This document shows, piece after piece, positions 33,467-42,445 of a stretch of 43,015 nucleotides of DNA. Below the pieces are notes generated by a model that was given only the letters and a program-made list of their open reading frames with translations, had not been told where the DNA came from and made no database searches. Both the position numbers and the translations under genes were made by a program. This DNA is from Muribaculaceae bacterium. GTDB taxonomy: Bacteria > Bacteroidota > Bacteroidia > Bacteroidales > Muribaculaceae. The stretch is from assembly GCA_003979155.1 (NCBI GenBank), contig RYWL01000008.1, positions 1-43,015 on the forward strand, given 5' to 3'. Position 1 is the first letter of the stretch; every line of letters begins with the position of its first letter.

Positions 33467-35107
33467 TCATTGCTTGGCATCGCCTACTTTGAGACGCTCT
33501 CCGGCATCTTCGACTATCGAGCGGAAATAGCGTTCGTTATAGCCTCCGAAGACGGGCGATACGGGCATGCCGTCGGCGGTGCGGCTGAATTTGCCGTCGG
33601 CTTCTTTCTTGATGTTGCCGTCGAGATATTTTACGAGCAGATAGTCGCCGAGCTGCTTGTAGTCGGCAGTAGTTTTCTCAGCCCAGTAGTCGGTGAGGCT
33701 GTTGAGAGTGGCTGTGGCAGTGGTTTTGTCCATCGATGCGACTTTGCCGGCGATATCGGCAACTGCACCGGTCATGGCTGTTTCAAGACCGTCCTGCACG
33801 CGGCGTATGTCGGTAATCATCTGAGAGTAGCGGTTATATGCCTGATTGGCAACGTAGTTGTTTACCCAGAACATCGAGTCCCACGACAGGGTAAGAAGGT
33901 CGGCTGTAGCTTCGTCGAGCGAACGTGGCACTGCGGTGGCGCTGTTGAACACAGGCACATACACGCAGGTGTTGGCATCGTCGACACCAAACCACAGTAT
34001 GCCTTTCATCACTTCGGGGCGATTGTTGTTCATGTCGCTTACAAACGAGAAGCCTGTCTGCTGAGTGGCAATGGCGCGCTCGTGGGTGTATTCACTGCCG
34101 TCAACGGTGTATGTCATCGGGCGCCAGCGGTAGGGGCAGTCGTAGGGTCCGGCGCCTATATCCTGTGTCATGTCGAGCACGGTGCCTTCGAAGTGGTCGC
34201 GCATCATCCATTTGAGGTCGTGGGCGGTGAGTTTCCGCGAGGGCTTCACCCACAGCGGCAGAGGCTCGCCTTCGGCAAGAAGAATCCAGGGCTGGTATAC
34301 GTCCATCTCGTCGGGCGAGGTGTATTTGCGGAAGAAGCTCCATACACGAGCGTCGCAGCCGCGGACTGCACCGATGTCGGTCACAGCATAGGCACGCGAA
34401 AAGTCGAAATCTTTGTCTTTCCCATCGAAATAACCCTGCTTGCGGGCAAACGATATAACGTCGGGAGAGTAGAGTGTCTCCTTGTCTTTGAGCGGAAATT
34501 TGTGTATGCGCGAGTGGTTGGCGTGTCCGCATATGTATCCGTCGGGCACACGACGGGCAACCCACACTGCGCCTTTGTCGCTCTTGCCTTTGCCAATCAG
34601 CTCCATTATCCATACTTCGCCGGGGTCGGCAATGGAGAAAGATTCGCCGCTCGATGCATAGCCGTAGGTGTTCACAAGGTCGGTCATCACTTTTATTGCC
34701 TCGCGGGCTGTTTTTGCACGCTGGAGAGTGATGTAAATCAGTGAGCCATAGTCAATCAGGCCCGAGCCGGCGAGCTCATCGCGTCCGCCCCATGTGCTCT
34801 CGGATATAGTGAGGCCGTGTTCGTTCATATTGCCTATGGTCGAATATGTGTGCACCACTTCGGGAATCTGTCCCAGAAGCTTGCCGGTGTCCCACTCCAC
34901 TACGTTGCGCATCGCACCGGGAGCGTGGTCGGCGGCATCCTGCTTATATAAAGCACCGTAGAGTGTGTGGCTGTCGGCCGCGTATGTGACCATCGAACTG
35001 CCCTCGGCCGTTGCTCCGGGAGTGGCTATTAGGCTTGTGCAGGCCATGGCTTCGCCGCACATGAGAGCTGCGGCGGCTGCGATTATCGCTGAGAGGTGTC
35101 TGTGCAT
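33467..35107 (-). CDS. Secreted C69-family dipeptidase
   Basis: A 546-residue protein started at the ATG at 35107 (MHRHLSAIIAAAAALMCGEA); the open frame further upstream is not a plausible start. The signal peptide is followed by the sequence ACTSLI, with Cys23 as the expected N-terminal nucleophile of the Ntn-hydrolase fold. Further family features are NEHGLTISESTWGGRDELAG, SSGESFSIADPGEVWIMELI, GYICGHANHSRIHKFPL and TEY-type C-terminal helices. C69 enzymes cleave dipeptides. Relatives in gut Bacteroidales are secreted or periplasmic. A -7 box lies 61 bp upstream of the ATG. The gene is 42 bp ahead of the SlyD-like gene. Confidence 0.9.
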   Translation of the reverse strand: MHRHLSAIIAAAAALMCGEAMACTSLIATPGATAEGSSMVTYAADSHTLYGALYKQDAADHAPGAMRNVVEWDTGKLLGQIPEVVHTYSTIGNMNEHGLTISESTWGGRDELAGSGLIDYGSLIYITLQRAKTAREAIKVMTDLVNTYGYASSGESFSIADPGEVWIMELIGKGKSDKGAVWVARRVPDGYICGHANHSRIHKFPLKDKETLYSPDVISFARKQGYFDGKDKDFDFSRAYAVTDIGAVRGCDARVWSFFRKYTSPDEMDVYQPWILLAEGEPLPLWVKPSRKLTAHDLKWMMRDHFEGTVLDMTQDIGAGPYDCPYRWRPMTYTVDGSEYTHERAIATQQTGFSFVSDMNNNRPEVMKGILWFGVDDANTCVYVPVFNSATAVPRSLDEATADLLTLSWDSMFWVNNYVANQAYNRYSQMITDIRRVQDGLETAMTGAVADIAGKVASMDKTTATATLNSLTDYWAEKTTADYKQLGDYLLVKYLDGNIKKEADGKFSRTADGMPVSPVFGGYNERYFRSIVEDAGERLKVGDAKQ

Positions 35108-35167
35108 TGTCGGTTGTTGCTTGTGCTGTGATTGGTTGAACGGCGAATATGCTTCGCCTCTAATCTG

Positions 35168-35175
35168 CAAAATTA
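35168..35175 (-). promoter_or_regulatory. -7 box for the C69 peptidase gene
   Basis: On the minus strand TAATTTTG matches TAnnTTTG, 60 bp before the ATG at 35107. No TTTG is found at the -33 distance. Confidence 0.45.
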
Positions 35176-35543
35176 AAAAGAAAAAACGGAATGTCATATA
35201 CTTGTCGCTCCATGTAGGTCACTTTTTATCTATAAATAATGCTCAAAGATGTTAACGCGACAATCGTAATCCTGCTATCGCACCTCCCGGAGCGTTTGTG
35301 GCGGCATTTCGAATGTTCATTATACCAAATCAATTAGGGCTCGATTTTGCCCGATTTTCAGACTAAGCTAAAGACAAATTACTCGATATGCAATAAAATT
35401 TTTGCAAAATCCATTTTATTAAAGATTTTTTGCGTATTTTTGGGGCGGCAAAGATTCCCAGGCCTGTCTGCCCTATGTAAGACACTCTTGTATTTTGGAA
35501 AGTAATGGCATGGCTCTTGCCTTAACCTTATTTTTAAACAGTT
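35176..35543. other. Intergenic region between divergent genes
   Basis: About 370 bp. No convincing reading frame. It contains AATAAAAT (35392-35399) and its complement ATTTTATT (35413-35420), a weak hairpin, and two similar CGATTTT stretches near 35342-35358. A -7-like TATTTTTG lies at 35435-35442 and would give the DUF349 gene a leader of about 95 nt. No riboswitch is recognised. Confidence 0.4.
35435..35442 (+). promoter_or_regulatory. -7 box for the DUF349 gene
   Basis: TATTTTTG matches TAnnTTTG. The sequence 20 bp upstream is not TTTG. It is the best candidate promoter for the DUF349 gene. Confidence 0.45.
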
Positions 35544-37418
35544 ATGGACATGCAAGACCCCACCCTTGAGCCCCAAATGCCCAAGGCAGAGAACTTCAAC
35601 GACGCAGCCGCAGCCGCAGCGGATGCCGGTATCGAGAATGTTGCGGCCGACAGTGCTGCTCCCGAGCCTCAGGCAGAGGTAGAAGCCGAAGCCATTATGA
35701 CGCAAGGCGAAGAAGCCGTTGCCAAGGATGCTAACCGTGAAATGACCGCTGAAAGCCTTCTGGCCGATGCCCTTGCTTTGATGGAAAAGGATGTCGCCGA
35801 TATCAGCAACGACGAAATTCGCCGTCTGAGACAGCATTTCAGCATGCTCCATAAGTCTGTTGATACTTCCGACGAGTCTGCCGACGCTCAGGCCGCTCCC
35901 TCTGAAACCGAAACTCGCTTCGAGCAGGCCATTGAGGCTCTGAGAGCACGCAAGGCTCAGTATGTAGCCCGGCTGGAAGCTCTCAAAGCGGCAAATCTCG
36001 AGCGCAAAAACGCAATAATTGCAGAAATCAACGCGCTCGCTGAAGACACCGACAATGTAAACCGCACTTTCCCACGATATCGAGAGCTGCAGGACGAATT
36101 CAATGCCGTTGGCGAGGTCGACCCCACTGAGGAGACTGCTGTCTGGAAGCGTTTCCAGGAGGCGCGCGAGTATTACTCCGATAATCTGAAAATCAACAAG
36201 GAGCTCCGCGACTATGATTTCAAAAAAAATCTTAGCGATAAGGAAGCTCTTCTTGCCGAGGCTCGCGTTCTTGCTGCCGAAGAAGATGTGATAAGTGCAT
36301 ATCGACGTCTGCAAGACCTCCACAACAAATGGCGCCAGATTGGCCCTGTGGCTAAAGAGCTTCGCGACGAAATATGGAATTCTTTCCGCGAGGCTTCTGC
36401 CGAAATAAACAAACGATATCAAGCTTTCTTCGAGGCGCGCAAGGCTCGCGAAGCCGAAAACGAAACCGCCAAGAATGCTCTCTGCGAGAAAATCGAAGCT
36501 GTCGATTTTTCGGCTCTCAAGACTTTTGCCGCGTGGGAAGATGTCACAAAGCAGATTCAGGCCATGCAGGAAGAGTGGCGCAAACTCGGATTCGCTTCAA
36601 AGAAGATGAACCGTGTGCTCTTTGCACGTTTTCGTCAGTGCTGCGACAATTTCTTTGCCGCAAAGGCCGAATTCTACCGCACTACACGCGAGGAACTCTC
36701 GACAAACCTCACTCACAAGCAGGAACTTGTGGCCCGTGCTGAAGCCCTGCAGGAGAGCTCCGACTGGCGCAAGGCCACAGATGAGTTCGTTGCCATGCAG
36801 AAAGAGTGGAAGAGCATCGGAGCAATTCCTAAAAAATATTCCGATGAGCTTTGGAAGCGCTTCACAACAGCTTGCGACGCTTTCTTCGAACGCAAAAAAA
36901 AAGAAGGTTCGGGCACACGCAATGCCGAAGTGGCCAATCTGCGTGCAAAGCGTGAAATCATAGGCCGTCTTTCGGCCCTGACCGACGAGGCCGCCGACAA
37001 AGACGCTGCCATCGCAGAACTCCGCAAGCTCCAGGATTGCTGGAAGGAAATAGGACATGTACCCTTCCGCGAAAAAGACAAGCTCTACGAAGCTTACCGT
37101 GCCGCCGTCGATGCTGTCCGCGACCATTTTGCAATTGCCGAATCGCGCGCCCGCCGTCAGCGCTTCGAGGCGTCGGTAAACGACATGAAGGGCGACGACA
37201 ACAAGCTCTTCCGCGAGCGCGAGCGTCTGGTGCGTGCTCTTGAAGCACGTCGTAACGATTTGCGCACTTACGAAAACAATCTCGGCTTCCTCAACTCGAA
37301 GTCTAAATCGGGCAACTCCCTCATGCTCGACCTCGAGCGTCGTATCGGCCGTCTTAAAGCCGATATCGCGGAGCTTGAAGAGAAAATCGCGCTTCTCGAC
37401 GGAAATATCCAAGCTTAA
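35544..37418 (+). CDS. DUF349 repeat protein
   Basis: A 624-residue, almost wholly helical, strongly charged cytoplasmic protein. The first 100 residues are acidic and Ala-rich. About five DUF349-type repeats follow, each with the pattern L-x2-x2-W-[KR]-x-[IL]-G: LQDEFNAVGEV, LHNKWRQIGPV, MQEEWRKLGFAS, MQKEWKSIGAIP and LQDCWKEIGHVP. In each the glycine is followed by a long basic helix that contains W-x-R-F or Y-x-A-Y. The C-terminal region is a coiled coil (IAELEEKIALLDG). In Bacteroidetes the protein is conserved but its function is unknown; family members elsewhere are only described as DUF349. A terminator follows, so it is probably transcribed alone. Confidence 0.88.
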   Translation: MDMQDPTLEPQMPKAENFNDAAAAAADAGIENVAADSAAPEPQAEVEAEAIMTQGEEAVAKDANREMTAESLLADALALMEKDVADISNDEIRRLRQHFSMLHKSVDTSDESADAQAAPSETETRFEQAIEALRARKAQYVARLEALKAANLERKNAIIAEINALAEDTDNVNRTFPRYRELQDEFNAVGEVDPTEETAVWKRFQEAREYYSDNLKINKELRDYDFKKNLSDKEALLAEARVLAAEEDVISAYRRLQDLHNKWRQIGPVAKELRDEIWNSFREASAEINKRYQAFFEARKAREAENETAKNALCEKIEAVDFSALKTFAAWEDVTKQIQAMQEEWRKLGFASKKMNRVLFARFRQCCDNFFAAKAEFYRTTREELSTNLTHKQELVARAEALQESSDWRKATDEFVAMQKEWKSIGAIPKKYSDELWKRFTTACDAFFERKKKEGSGTRNAEVANLRAKREIIGRLSALTDEAADKDAAIAELRKLQDCWKEIGHVPFREKDKLYEAYRAAVDAVRDHFAIAESRARRQRFEASVNDMKGDDNKLFRERERLVRALEARRNDLRTYENNLGFLNSKSKSGNSLMLDLERRIGRLKADIAELEEKIALLDGNIQA

Positions 37419-37429
37419 TTATCTAATAA

Positions 37430-37473
37430 AAAACCGCGTCGTAAGACTTCACAACAAGTCGCGACGCGGTTTT
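37430..37473 (+). terminator. Rho-independent terminator after the DUF349 gene
   Basis: AAAACCGCGTCG (37430-37441) pairs with CGACGCGGTTTT (37462-37473), with an inner GACTT/AAGTC stem and an A/T-rich base. The A-run before and T-run after the stem make it usable in both directions. It ends 20 bp before the next start. Confidence 0.88.
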
Positions 37474-37493
37474 ATCTCTGTATTCTGTAGTAA

Positions 37494-38888
37494 ATGAGCA
37501 GCACGTCTCAGCGCTCCGGTTTCGGTCAATATATCAATCTGCTTTTCAACATTGGCGACCTCGTGGTAATCAATGTACTCTTTTGGATTGTCATATCTCT
37601 GTTTCCGGTTGTAAAGACAGTGTCCGGCCAGCTGCGTGAATTGTGGCTGGTGATTAATGTGGGCTACTTTCCTGTAATCATGTTCACTCGCTGGAGTCGG
37701 CATGAGTTACGGGCCATACGCATGGAGCGTGTTATGCGCAATGCCTTGCTCACAGTTGCCGCCCATGCCGTATTTTTGCTCTCAATGGAAGCGTTTCTGC
37801 GCATAACAGTGTTTCCGGCGAGGGCATTCTTCACTTACTATGGCCTGCTTGCCATTGCCCTGACGGCTTTTCGCACAGGGGGCTCTTATGCACTCAAGGC
37901 CTACCGCCGCAGGGGATTCAACTTTACTCGTGTGGTGATTGTGGGCACCGGACGCACCGCTCGCCGCCTTTATGAGGCCATGAGCACCGATGCCGGTTTC
38001 GGCTATTGCGTCATGTGCTTTTTCCACGACACTCCCGAACCGGGCTTCGACCTGGGGGAAGTCAGACCTATATCCGAGCTCAACAAATACATGTCGGAAA
38101 ACGATATCCGGCAGGTGTTTTTCACACTCTCGGGGCATAGCGAATCGCTGGCGCAGGTGGTGAAAATCTGCGACGACCACATATCGGATTTCTATTATGT
38201 GCCGCAGCTGCCGCGCACCCTCACACGAAGCATGGAGTTTCACAACATCGGGCCTTTGCCGATGCTTTCGATACGTCGTAATCCTCTGCAAAGTGTTTTC
38301 AACCGTGCTCTCAAGCGAGGCTTCGACATTGTCATTTCATCGCTCTTCCTGTTATTCTATCCGCTGGTATACATACCGGTGGCCATCGCCATCAAGATTA
38401 CTTCGCCCGGACCTGTATATTTCAAGCAGGAGCGCACGGGCTATCTTGGCAAAACATTTAATTGTCTGAAATTCCGCACAATGCGTGTAAATGCCGATGC
38501 CGACAAGCTTCAGGCAACCCACAACGACCCGCGAAAAACATGTATCGGCGATTTTCTGCGACGCACCTCAATCGACGAGTTGCCGCAGTTTATCAATGTG
38601 CTGCGAGGAGATATGTCGGTGGTGGGCCCACGCCCGCACATGCTCATGCACACAGAGCTTTATACCAGTCTTGTCGACAGCTACATGGTGCGTCATGCCG
38701 TGAAGCCCGGCATCACCGGCTGGGCCCAGGTAAACGGCTATCGTGGTATTACCGACGAGCTATGGAAAATGGAGCGTCGCGTGGAACATGATGTATGGTA
38801 TATCGAAAACTGGACTCTGCTCCTAGACCTGAAAATTATTGTCCGTACGGTAATCAACGCTTTCGGCGGTGAGAAAAACGCTTTCTGA
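37494..38888 (+). CDS. Undecaprenyl-phosphate sugar-1-phosphate transferase (WcaJ-like)
   Basis: A 464-residue membrane protein that starts the assembly of a lipid-linked surface glycan by moving a hexose-1-phosphate from NDP-sugar to undecaprenyl phosphate. Four N-terminal helices are followed by a CoA-binding-like Rossmann domain (VVIVGTGRTARRLYEAMSTD). The catalytic C-terminal domain has KRGFDIVISSLFLLFYPLVY, ITSPGPVYFKQERTGYLGK, KFRTMRVNAD, RRTSIDELPQFINVLRGDMS, VVGPRPHMLMHTELY and PGITGWAQVNGYRG. All the conserved residues of this family appear. Its stop overlaps the ATG of the helicase gene by one base, TGATG. No glycosyltransferase gene adjoins, though a flippase is encoded elsewhere in the window. 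The donor sugar is unknown. Confidence 0.92.
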   Translation: MSSTSQRSGFGQYINLLFNIGDLVVINVLFWIVISLFPVVKTVSGQLRELWLVINVGYFPVIMFTRWSRHELRAIRMERVMRNALLTVAAHAVFLLSMEAFLRITVFPARAFFTYYGLLAIALTAFRTGGSYALKAYRRRGFNFTRVVIVGTGRTARRLYEAMSTDAGFGYCVMCFFHDTPEPGFDLGEVRPISELNKYMSENDIRQVFFTLSGHSESLAQVVKICDDHISDFYYVPQLPRTLTRSMEFHNIGPLPMLSIRRNPLQSVFNRALKRGFDIVISSLFLLFYPLVYIPVAIAIKITSPGPVYFKQERTGYLGKTFNCLKFRTMRVNADADKLQATHNDPRKTCIGDFLRRTSIDELPQFINVLRGDMSVVGPRPHMLMHTELYTSLVDSYMVRHAVKPGITGWAQVNGYRGITDELWKMERRVEHDVWYIENWTLLLDLKIIVRTVINAFGGEKNAF

Positions 38889-41800
38889 TGCTTACTGTAT
38901 ATAAAGCCTCTGCCGGCTCGGGCAAAACTTTTACCCTCGCCTACGAATATATCAAGATTCTTCTTGGTCTGAAGGACGACGCCGGAGCATATCATCTCAA
39001 TTCGGCCCGATATAATTCTACCCGGCGACGCATTCCTAACCGACACCGCGGTATTCTTGCCATAACGTTTACAAATGCGGCTACAGAAGAAATGAAGTCG
39101 CGTATCATAAGGGAACTCTCGCGCCTCACCGCCGATGCCAACCCCGCGACATCGCTGTATGGAGCATGGCTTGTCCGCGACTTCGGATGCACAGCCGATG
39201 AAATATGCGAGGCTGCCTCTCGGGCATTGACGGAGCTACTCTTCGACTACGGAGAATTCAATGTGCAGACCATCGACTCGTTTTTCCAGACGGTGCTGCG
39301 CACGTTCTCGCGAGAGGTGGAACGCCAGGGCGACTATGAACTGTCGCTCGATGTGCACAACACTGTTGTTCAGACTATTTCCTTATTGCTCGACGACCTC
39401 AACTATTCCCCCCGGCAAAGCCGCCGTCTGCTCGACTGGGTGCAGAAATATACCATAGAGAATCTTTCGTCGGGCAACAGTTATAATCTTTTTGCGCGCG
39501 ACGGATATCTGCTGGCTTCACTTGCGAAGAATATTTCGGATTCGCTCGACGAGACTTTCGGCAAATTCGACAGCTTGCTCGCAGAGTATCTCAGCGACCC
39601 AGCCCGGCTTAGCCGCTTCTCTGCCGTGCTCGATGAGAAAGCCGCTGCGTTGACAGTAGCACCGACAGAAGCTTTTGTATTGTTTCTTCGCGACATAGCC
39701 GGTGCCGAAATTCCCGAGAATGTTTTCAACGCCAATGTAATCAATGCCTTGAGGAGGCTCGTAAACAACGACGAGCCCGAAAAAGCAGCGAAAAGTGTGC
39801 CGGTGCGGGCACAGGCGTCTGGTGAAAAAACGCCTGATGAACTTCTTGTTGCCGGAAATTTCAAAAAGTCTAAACTACCGTCGGGAGTCGTCGAGCCATA
39901 CCTCAACGAGCTCTCGCGTATTTGCTCTCTTACAGTGGCGTCTTTAGGCGAGGCCGATTTCTATAAAGCAATAAAAAAGAGTCTCGGGCAGCTCGAATTC
40001 TTTGGCCTCTGGCAACGTAAGATGCGCGAGTATCTGCGGAGTACCAATACGGTGCTTATCAGCGACACCGGCCAGCTGCTCAAGCGCATCATAAGCAACG
40101 ACGAAGTGCCGTTTATCTACGAGCGCCTGGGCTCGAAGCTGACCAATCTACTTATCGACGAATTTCAGGATACATCGGGTGTGCAGTGGCACAACCTCAA
40201 GCCTCTTGTCAAAAACAGCCTCTCGTATGGTTTCGACAACCTCATCATCGGCGACGAAAAACAGGCCATATATCGCTTCCGAAATTCAGACAGCGAGCTT
40301 TTGGGGCATATAGTGCAGGAAGAGTTGTCGCAGTACTGCAATCTCCGAGGCTTCAATACCGACGACAACACCAACCACCGCAGTTCGGGCACAATTGTGC
40401 GGGCAAATAACACCATCTTCAAGCGTATGGCTGTGATTGCAGGTGCAACCGGCTACGGCAATGTGGTGCAGGCCGTGGAGAAAAACGATTTGCCGGGCTA
40501 TGTACGCATAAGTTTTGCCGGTTCTGGTGATGACAATGATGCCGACCGCAACGCTGTTATCGACCGGATGGCCCACGATATTCTCCGACAGCACGACGAG
40601 GGCGGCTACGCATGGCGCGATATACTCATTCTGGCGCGCTGGCGTAGAGAGACAAATGAGATTGTTTCATATCTGCTCGAGAATTATCCCGAAATACGTA
40701 TTCTTTCGTCGGAGTCACTCTTGCTCAGCAGTTCGGCTTCGGTGCGCACTGTCATGAATATGCTCAAACTCGTGGAGAGCTCATATTCGGGCAAAAACAG
40801 CGCTGAGAGCGGTGCGGCAAAGCCCGGCGACCGCAGCGAAGTTGATATGATGATGACGCGTTTCTATTATTTCAGGGCTCAGGGTCTCGACCCCTCGGAG
40901 GCAATCCGTGTCGCCCTCGAAAAAGATAAAAACGATGTGGAGCTGATTGACAAGGATATCCGTGCTATCCGTGCCGAGAATCCGGCCAATCTCGTTGCGC
41001 TTGTCGAGGCTGTGATTCTGCATAAAATTCCCGAAGAACAGCGCCGGCAGGAGTATGCTTATATCGCTGCGTTGCAAGACCTCGTTGTGAAGCACTCGGA
41101 GAGTGCCGACCCGTCGCTCGCCTCGTTTATTTCGCAGTACAACATCAACATCGACAAATGGGCCATTAAGGCGTCGTCGGACCTCGACGCCGTGCAGGTA
41201 ATGACTATCCACAAATCAAAGGGTCTTGAGCGCGACTGCGTACACATTCCCTTTTGTTCGTGGCAACTCGATTCGTCGGAGCAGAAGCTCTGGCTGAAGC
41301 TCGACGGGCTCGAAGGCTTCGACCCGGAGATTGTTCCGCCGGTAATACGTGTAAAAGTTACCGATAAATCGCCTCTGTGGAGCTATGCCCGTTCGCCATT
41401 CAGGACTCTCTTTGAGCAAAACGCTTTTCTCGACCGCATGGACAGTCTTAACATAACGTATGTGGCATTTACGCGTGCGGCACGCGAACTTATAGTGCAT
41501 GCGCAATGCGAGAAAGTAGGGCAAGACCTTCTGTCGGCGATAACCATGCCCATGCAGCCCGACGAGTTGTCGGACGCGAACCTTTGCGACCTTGCTTCGG
41601 CGTTCGGCAGTGAATCGTCGACTCTCGTTTTAGGCGAACCTACCTCGAAAATCGTAAAAGACGGCAAAGGCGACTCGACAATCGTGGAAGCAGGCCTGTA
41701 TCCGGTCGAATTCCGCGATGATGCACGCCAGCTCATATCTATCGACGATGTGCTGTCGCAGCATCTCGACATCGGAGGTGAGGAAGACAAGGAAATAACC

Positions 41801-42280
41801 GACCCACCACCCATGCTCCTCACACCCGAATTTATTGCGGCCACAGAGCGCGGCAATGTGCTGCATGCTGTGCTTTCGCGCGTGCGGGTGCTCGACGACC
41901 TTGCCGGTGCGGTTGAACGCGAGTGCAAGCGACGCAGTGTAGGCCAATCTACGGCCGACGAATATCTCGCAGACCTACGTAAGGCCTTTGATGAAGCGGG
42001 CCCGCTTGTGGCAAGCTGGTTCGACCCGGATTGTCGGGTCTTTTCCGAACGGTCGATTTACAGGTCCGATGACGACGAGGCTTTTCGTCCCGACCGTGTG
42101 GTGATATCTCCCGACGGAGCGGTTACTGTGGTCGACTATAAATTTACCTCCGAGCCCCGTCCAACGCACTTTGCACAGGTCGAAAACTATATATCGCTCA
42201 TGCGAAGCCTCGGGCGCTGCTCTGTCGTCGGCTATCTATGGTATCCTCTGCTTGGCAGGGTTATCAAAGTGGGAGAATGA
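38888..42280 (+). CDS. AddA/RecB-like helicase-nuclease
   Basis: A 1130-residue UvrD-type helicase with a C-terminal RecB-family nuclease, acting on double-strand break ends. Walker A is ASAGSGKTFTL (residues 7-17). AITFTNAATEEMKSRI is motif Ia. LLIDEFQDTSG near residue 420 is Walker B, and IIGDEKQAIYRFRNSD is motif III. VMTIHKSKGLERDCVHIPF near 771 is motif V and YVAFTRAARELIV near 858 is motif VI. The nuclease domain shows RPDRVVISPDGAVTVVDYKF near residue 1064 and QVENY, fitting D-x-DYK and Q-x3-Y. All parts seem intact. In most Bacteroidetes this gene has an AddB-like partner nuclease gene beside it; here none is seen. It overlaps the sugar transferase stop by one base. Confidence 0.9.
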   Translation: MLTVYKASAGSGKTFTLAYEYIKILLGLKDDAGAYHLNSARYNSTRRRIPNRHRGILAITFTNAATEEMKSRIIRELSRLTADANPATSLYGAWLVRDFGCTADEICEAASRALTELLFDYGEFNVQTIDSFFQTVLRTFSREVERQGDYELSLDVHNTVVQTISLLLDDLNYSPRQSRRLLDWVQKYTIENLSSGNSYNLFARDGYLLASLAKNISDSLDETFGKFDSLLAEYLSDPARLSRFSAVLDEKAAALTVAPTEAFVLFLRDIAGAEIPENVFNANVINALRRLVNNDEPEKAAKSVPVRAQASGEKTPDELLVAGNFKKSKLPSGVVEPYLNELSRICSLTVASLGEADFYKAIKKSLGQLEFFGLWQRKMREYLRSTNTVLISDTGQLLKRIISNDEVPFIYERLGSKLTNLLIDEFQDTSGVQWHNLKPLVKNSLSYGFDNLIIGDEKQAIYRFRNSDSELLGHIVQEELSQYCNLRGFNTDDNTNHRSSGTIVRANNTIFKRMAVIAGATGYGNVVQAVEKNDLPGYVRISFAGSGDDNDADRNAVIDRMAHDILRQHDEGGYAWRDILILARWRRETNEIVSYLLENYPEIRILSSESLLLSSSASVRTVMNMLKLVESSYSGKNSAESGAAKPGDRSEVDMMMTRFYYFRAQGLDPSEAIRVALEKDKNDVELIDKDIRAIRAENPANLVALVEAVILHKIPEEQRRQEYAYIAALQDLVVKHSESADPSLASFISQYNINIDKWAIKASSDLDAVQVMTIHKSKGLERDCVHIPFCSWQLDSSEQKLWLKLDGLEGFDPEIVPPVIRVKVTDKSPLWSYARSPFRTLFEQNAFLDRMDSLNITYVAFTRAARELIVHAQCEKVGQDLLSAITMPMQPDELSDANLCDLASAFGSESSTLVLGEPTSKIVKDGKGDSTIVEAGLYPVEFRDDARQLISIDDVLSQHLDIGGEEDKEITDPPPMLLTPEFIAATERGNVLHAVLSRVRVLDDLAGAVERECKRRSVGQSTADEYLADLRKAFDEAGPLVASWFDPDCRVFSERSIYRSDDDEAFRPDRVVISPDGAVTVVDYKFTSEPRPTHFAQVENYISLMRSLGRCSVVGYLWYPLLGRVIKVGE

Positions 42281-42391
42281 ACCGGTAATTGCCCTCCGTT
42301 TCAGAGCCTGACTGATGCTTTGACTGCTCTCGGTTTTATTAATATTAAAAGCTACGGTCAATAAACCGCAGGCTATTTAATTTGTTAATCT

Positions 42392-42423
42392 GTTGGTAAG
42401 TTAAGTGAAAATGTATAATTTTG
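42392..42423 (+). promoter_or_regulatory. Promoter of the FKBP gene
   Basis: GTTG (42392-42395) and TAATTTTG (42416-42423) are separated by exactly 20 bp. The -7 box is perfect and the -33 has one mismatch. The ATG at 42446 follows by 22 bp. The 110 bp before it contain only a weak AGAGC/GCTCT hairpin after the helicase stop. Confidence 0.65.
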
Positions 42424-42445
42424 CCAAAGAATAACAAGACTAACT

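Noticed and set aside
33470-34744. Open frame of 424 codons on the plus strand
   Set aside because: It lies antisense within the C69 peptidase gene, which has clear family motifs and a signal peptide. The antisense translation is Val/Ala/Gly-rich and meaningless.
35379-36422. Open frame of 347 codons on the minus strand
   Set aside because: It is antisense to the DUF349 gene and overlaps its promoter region. The strong codon bias of the repeat protein keeps the opposite frame open, and the translation shows no domain.
42281-42391. Terminator after the helicase gene
   Set aside because: Only a 5-bp AGAGC/GCTCT stem with a long loop and a short T-run is visible, which is too weak to call.
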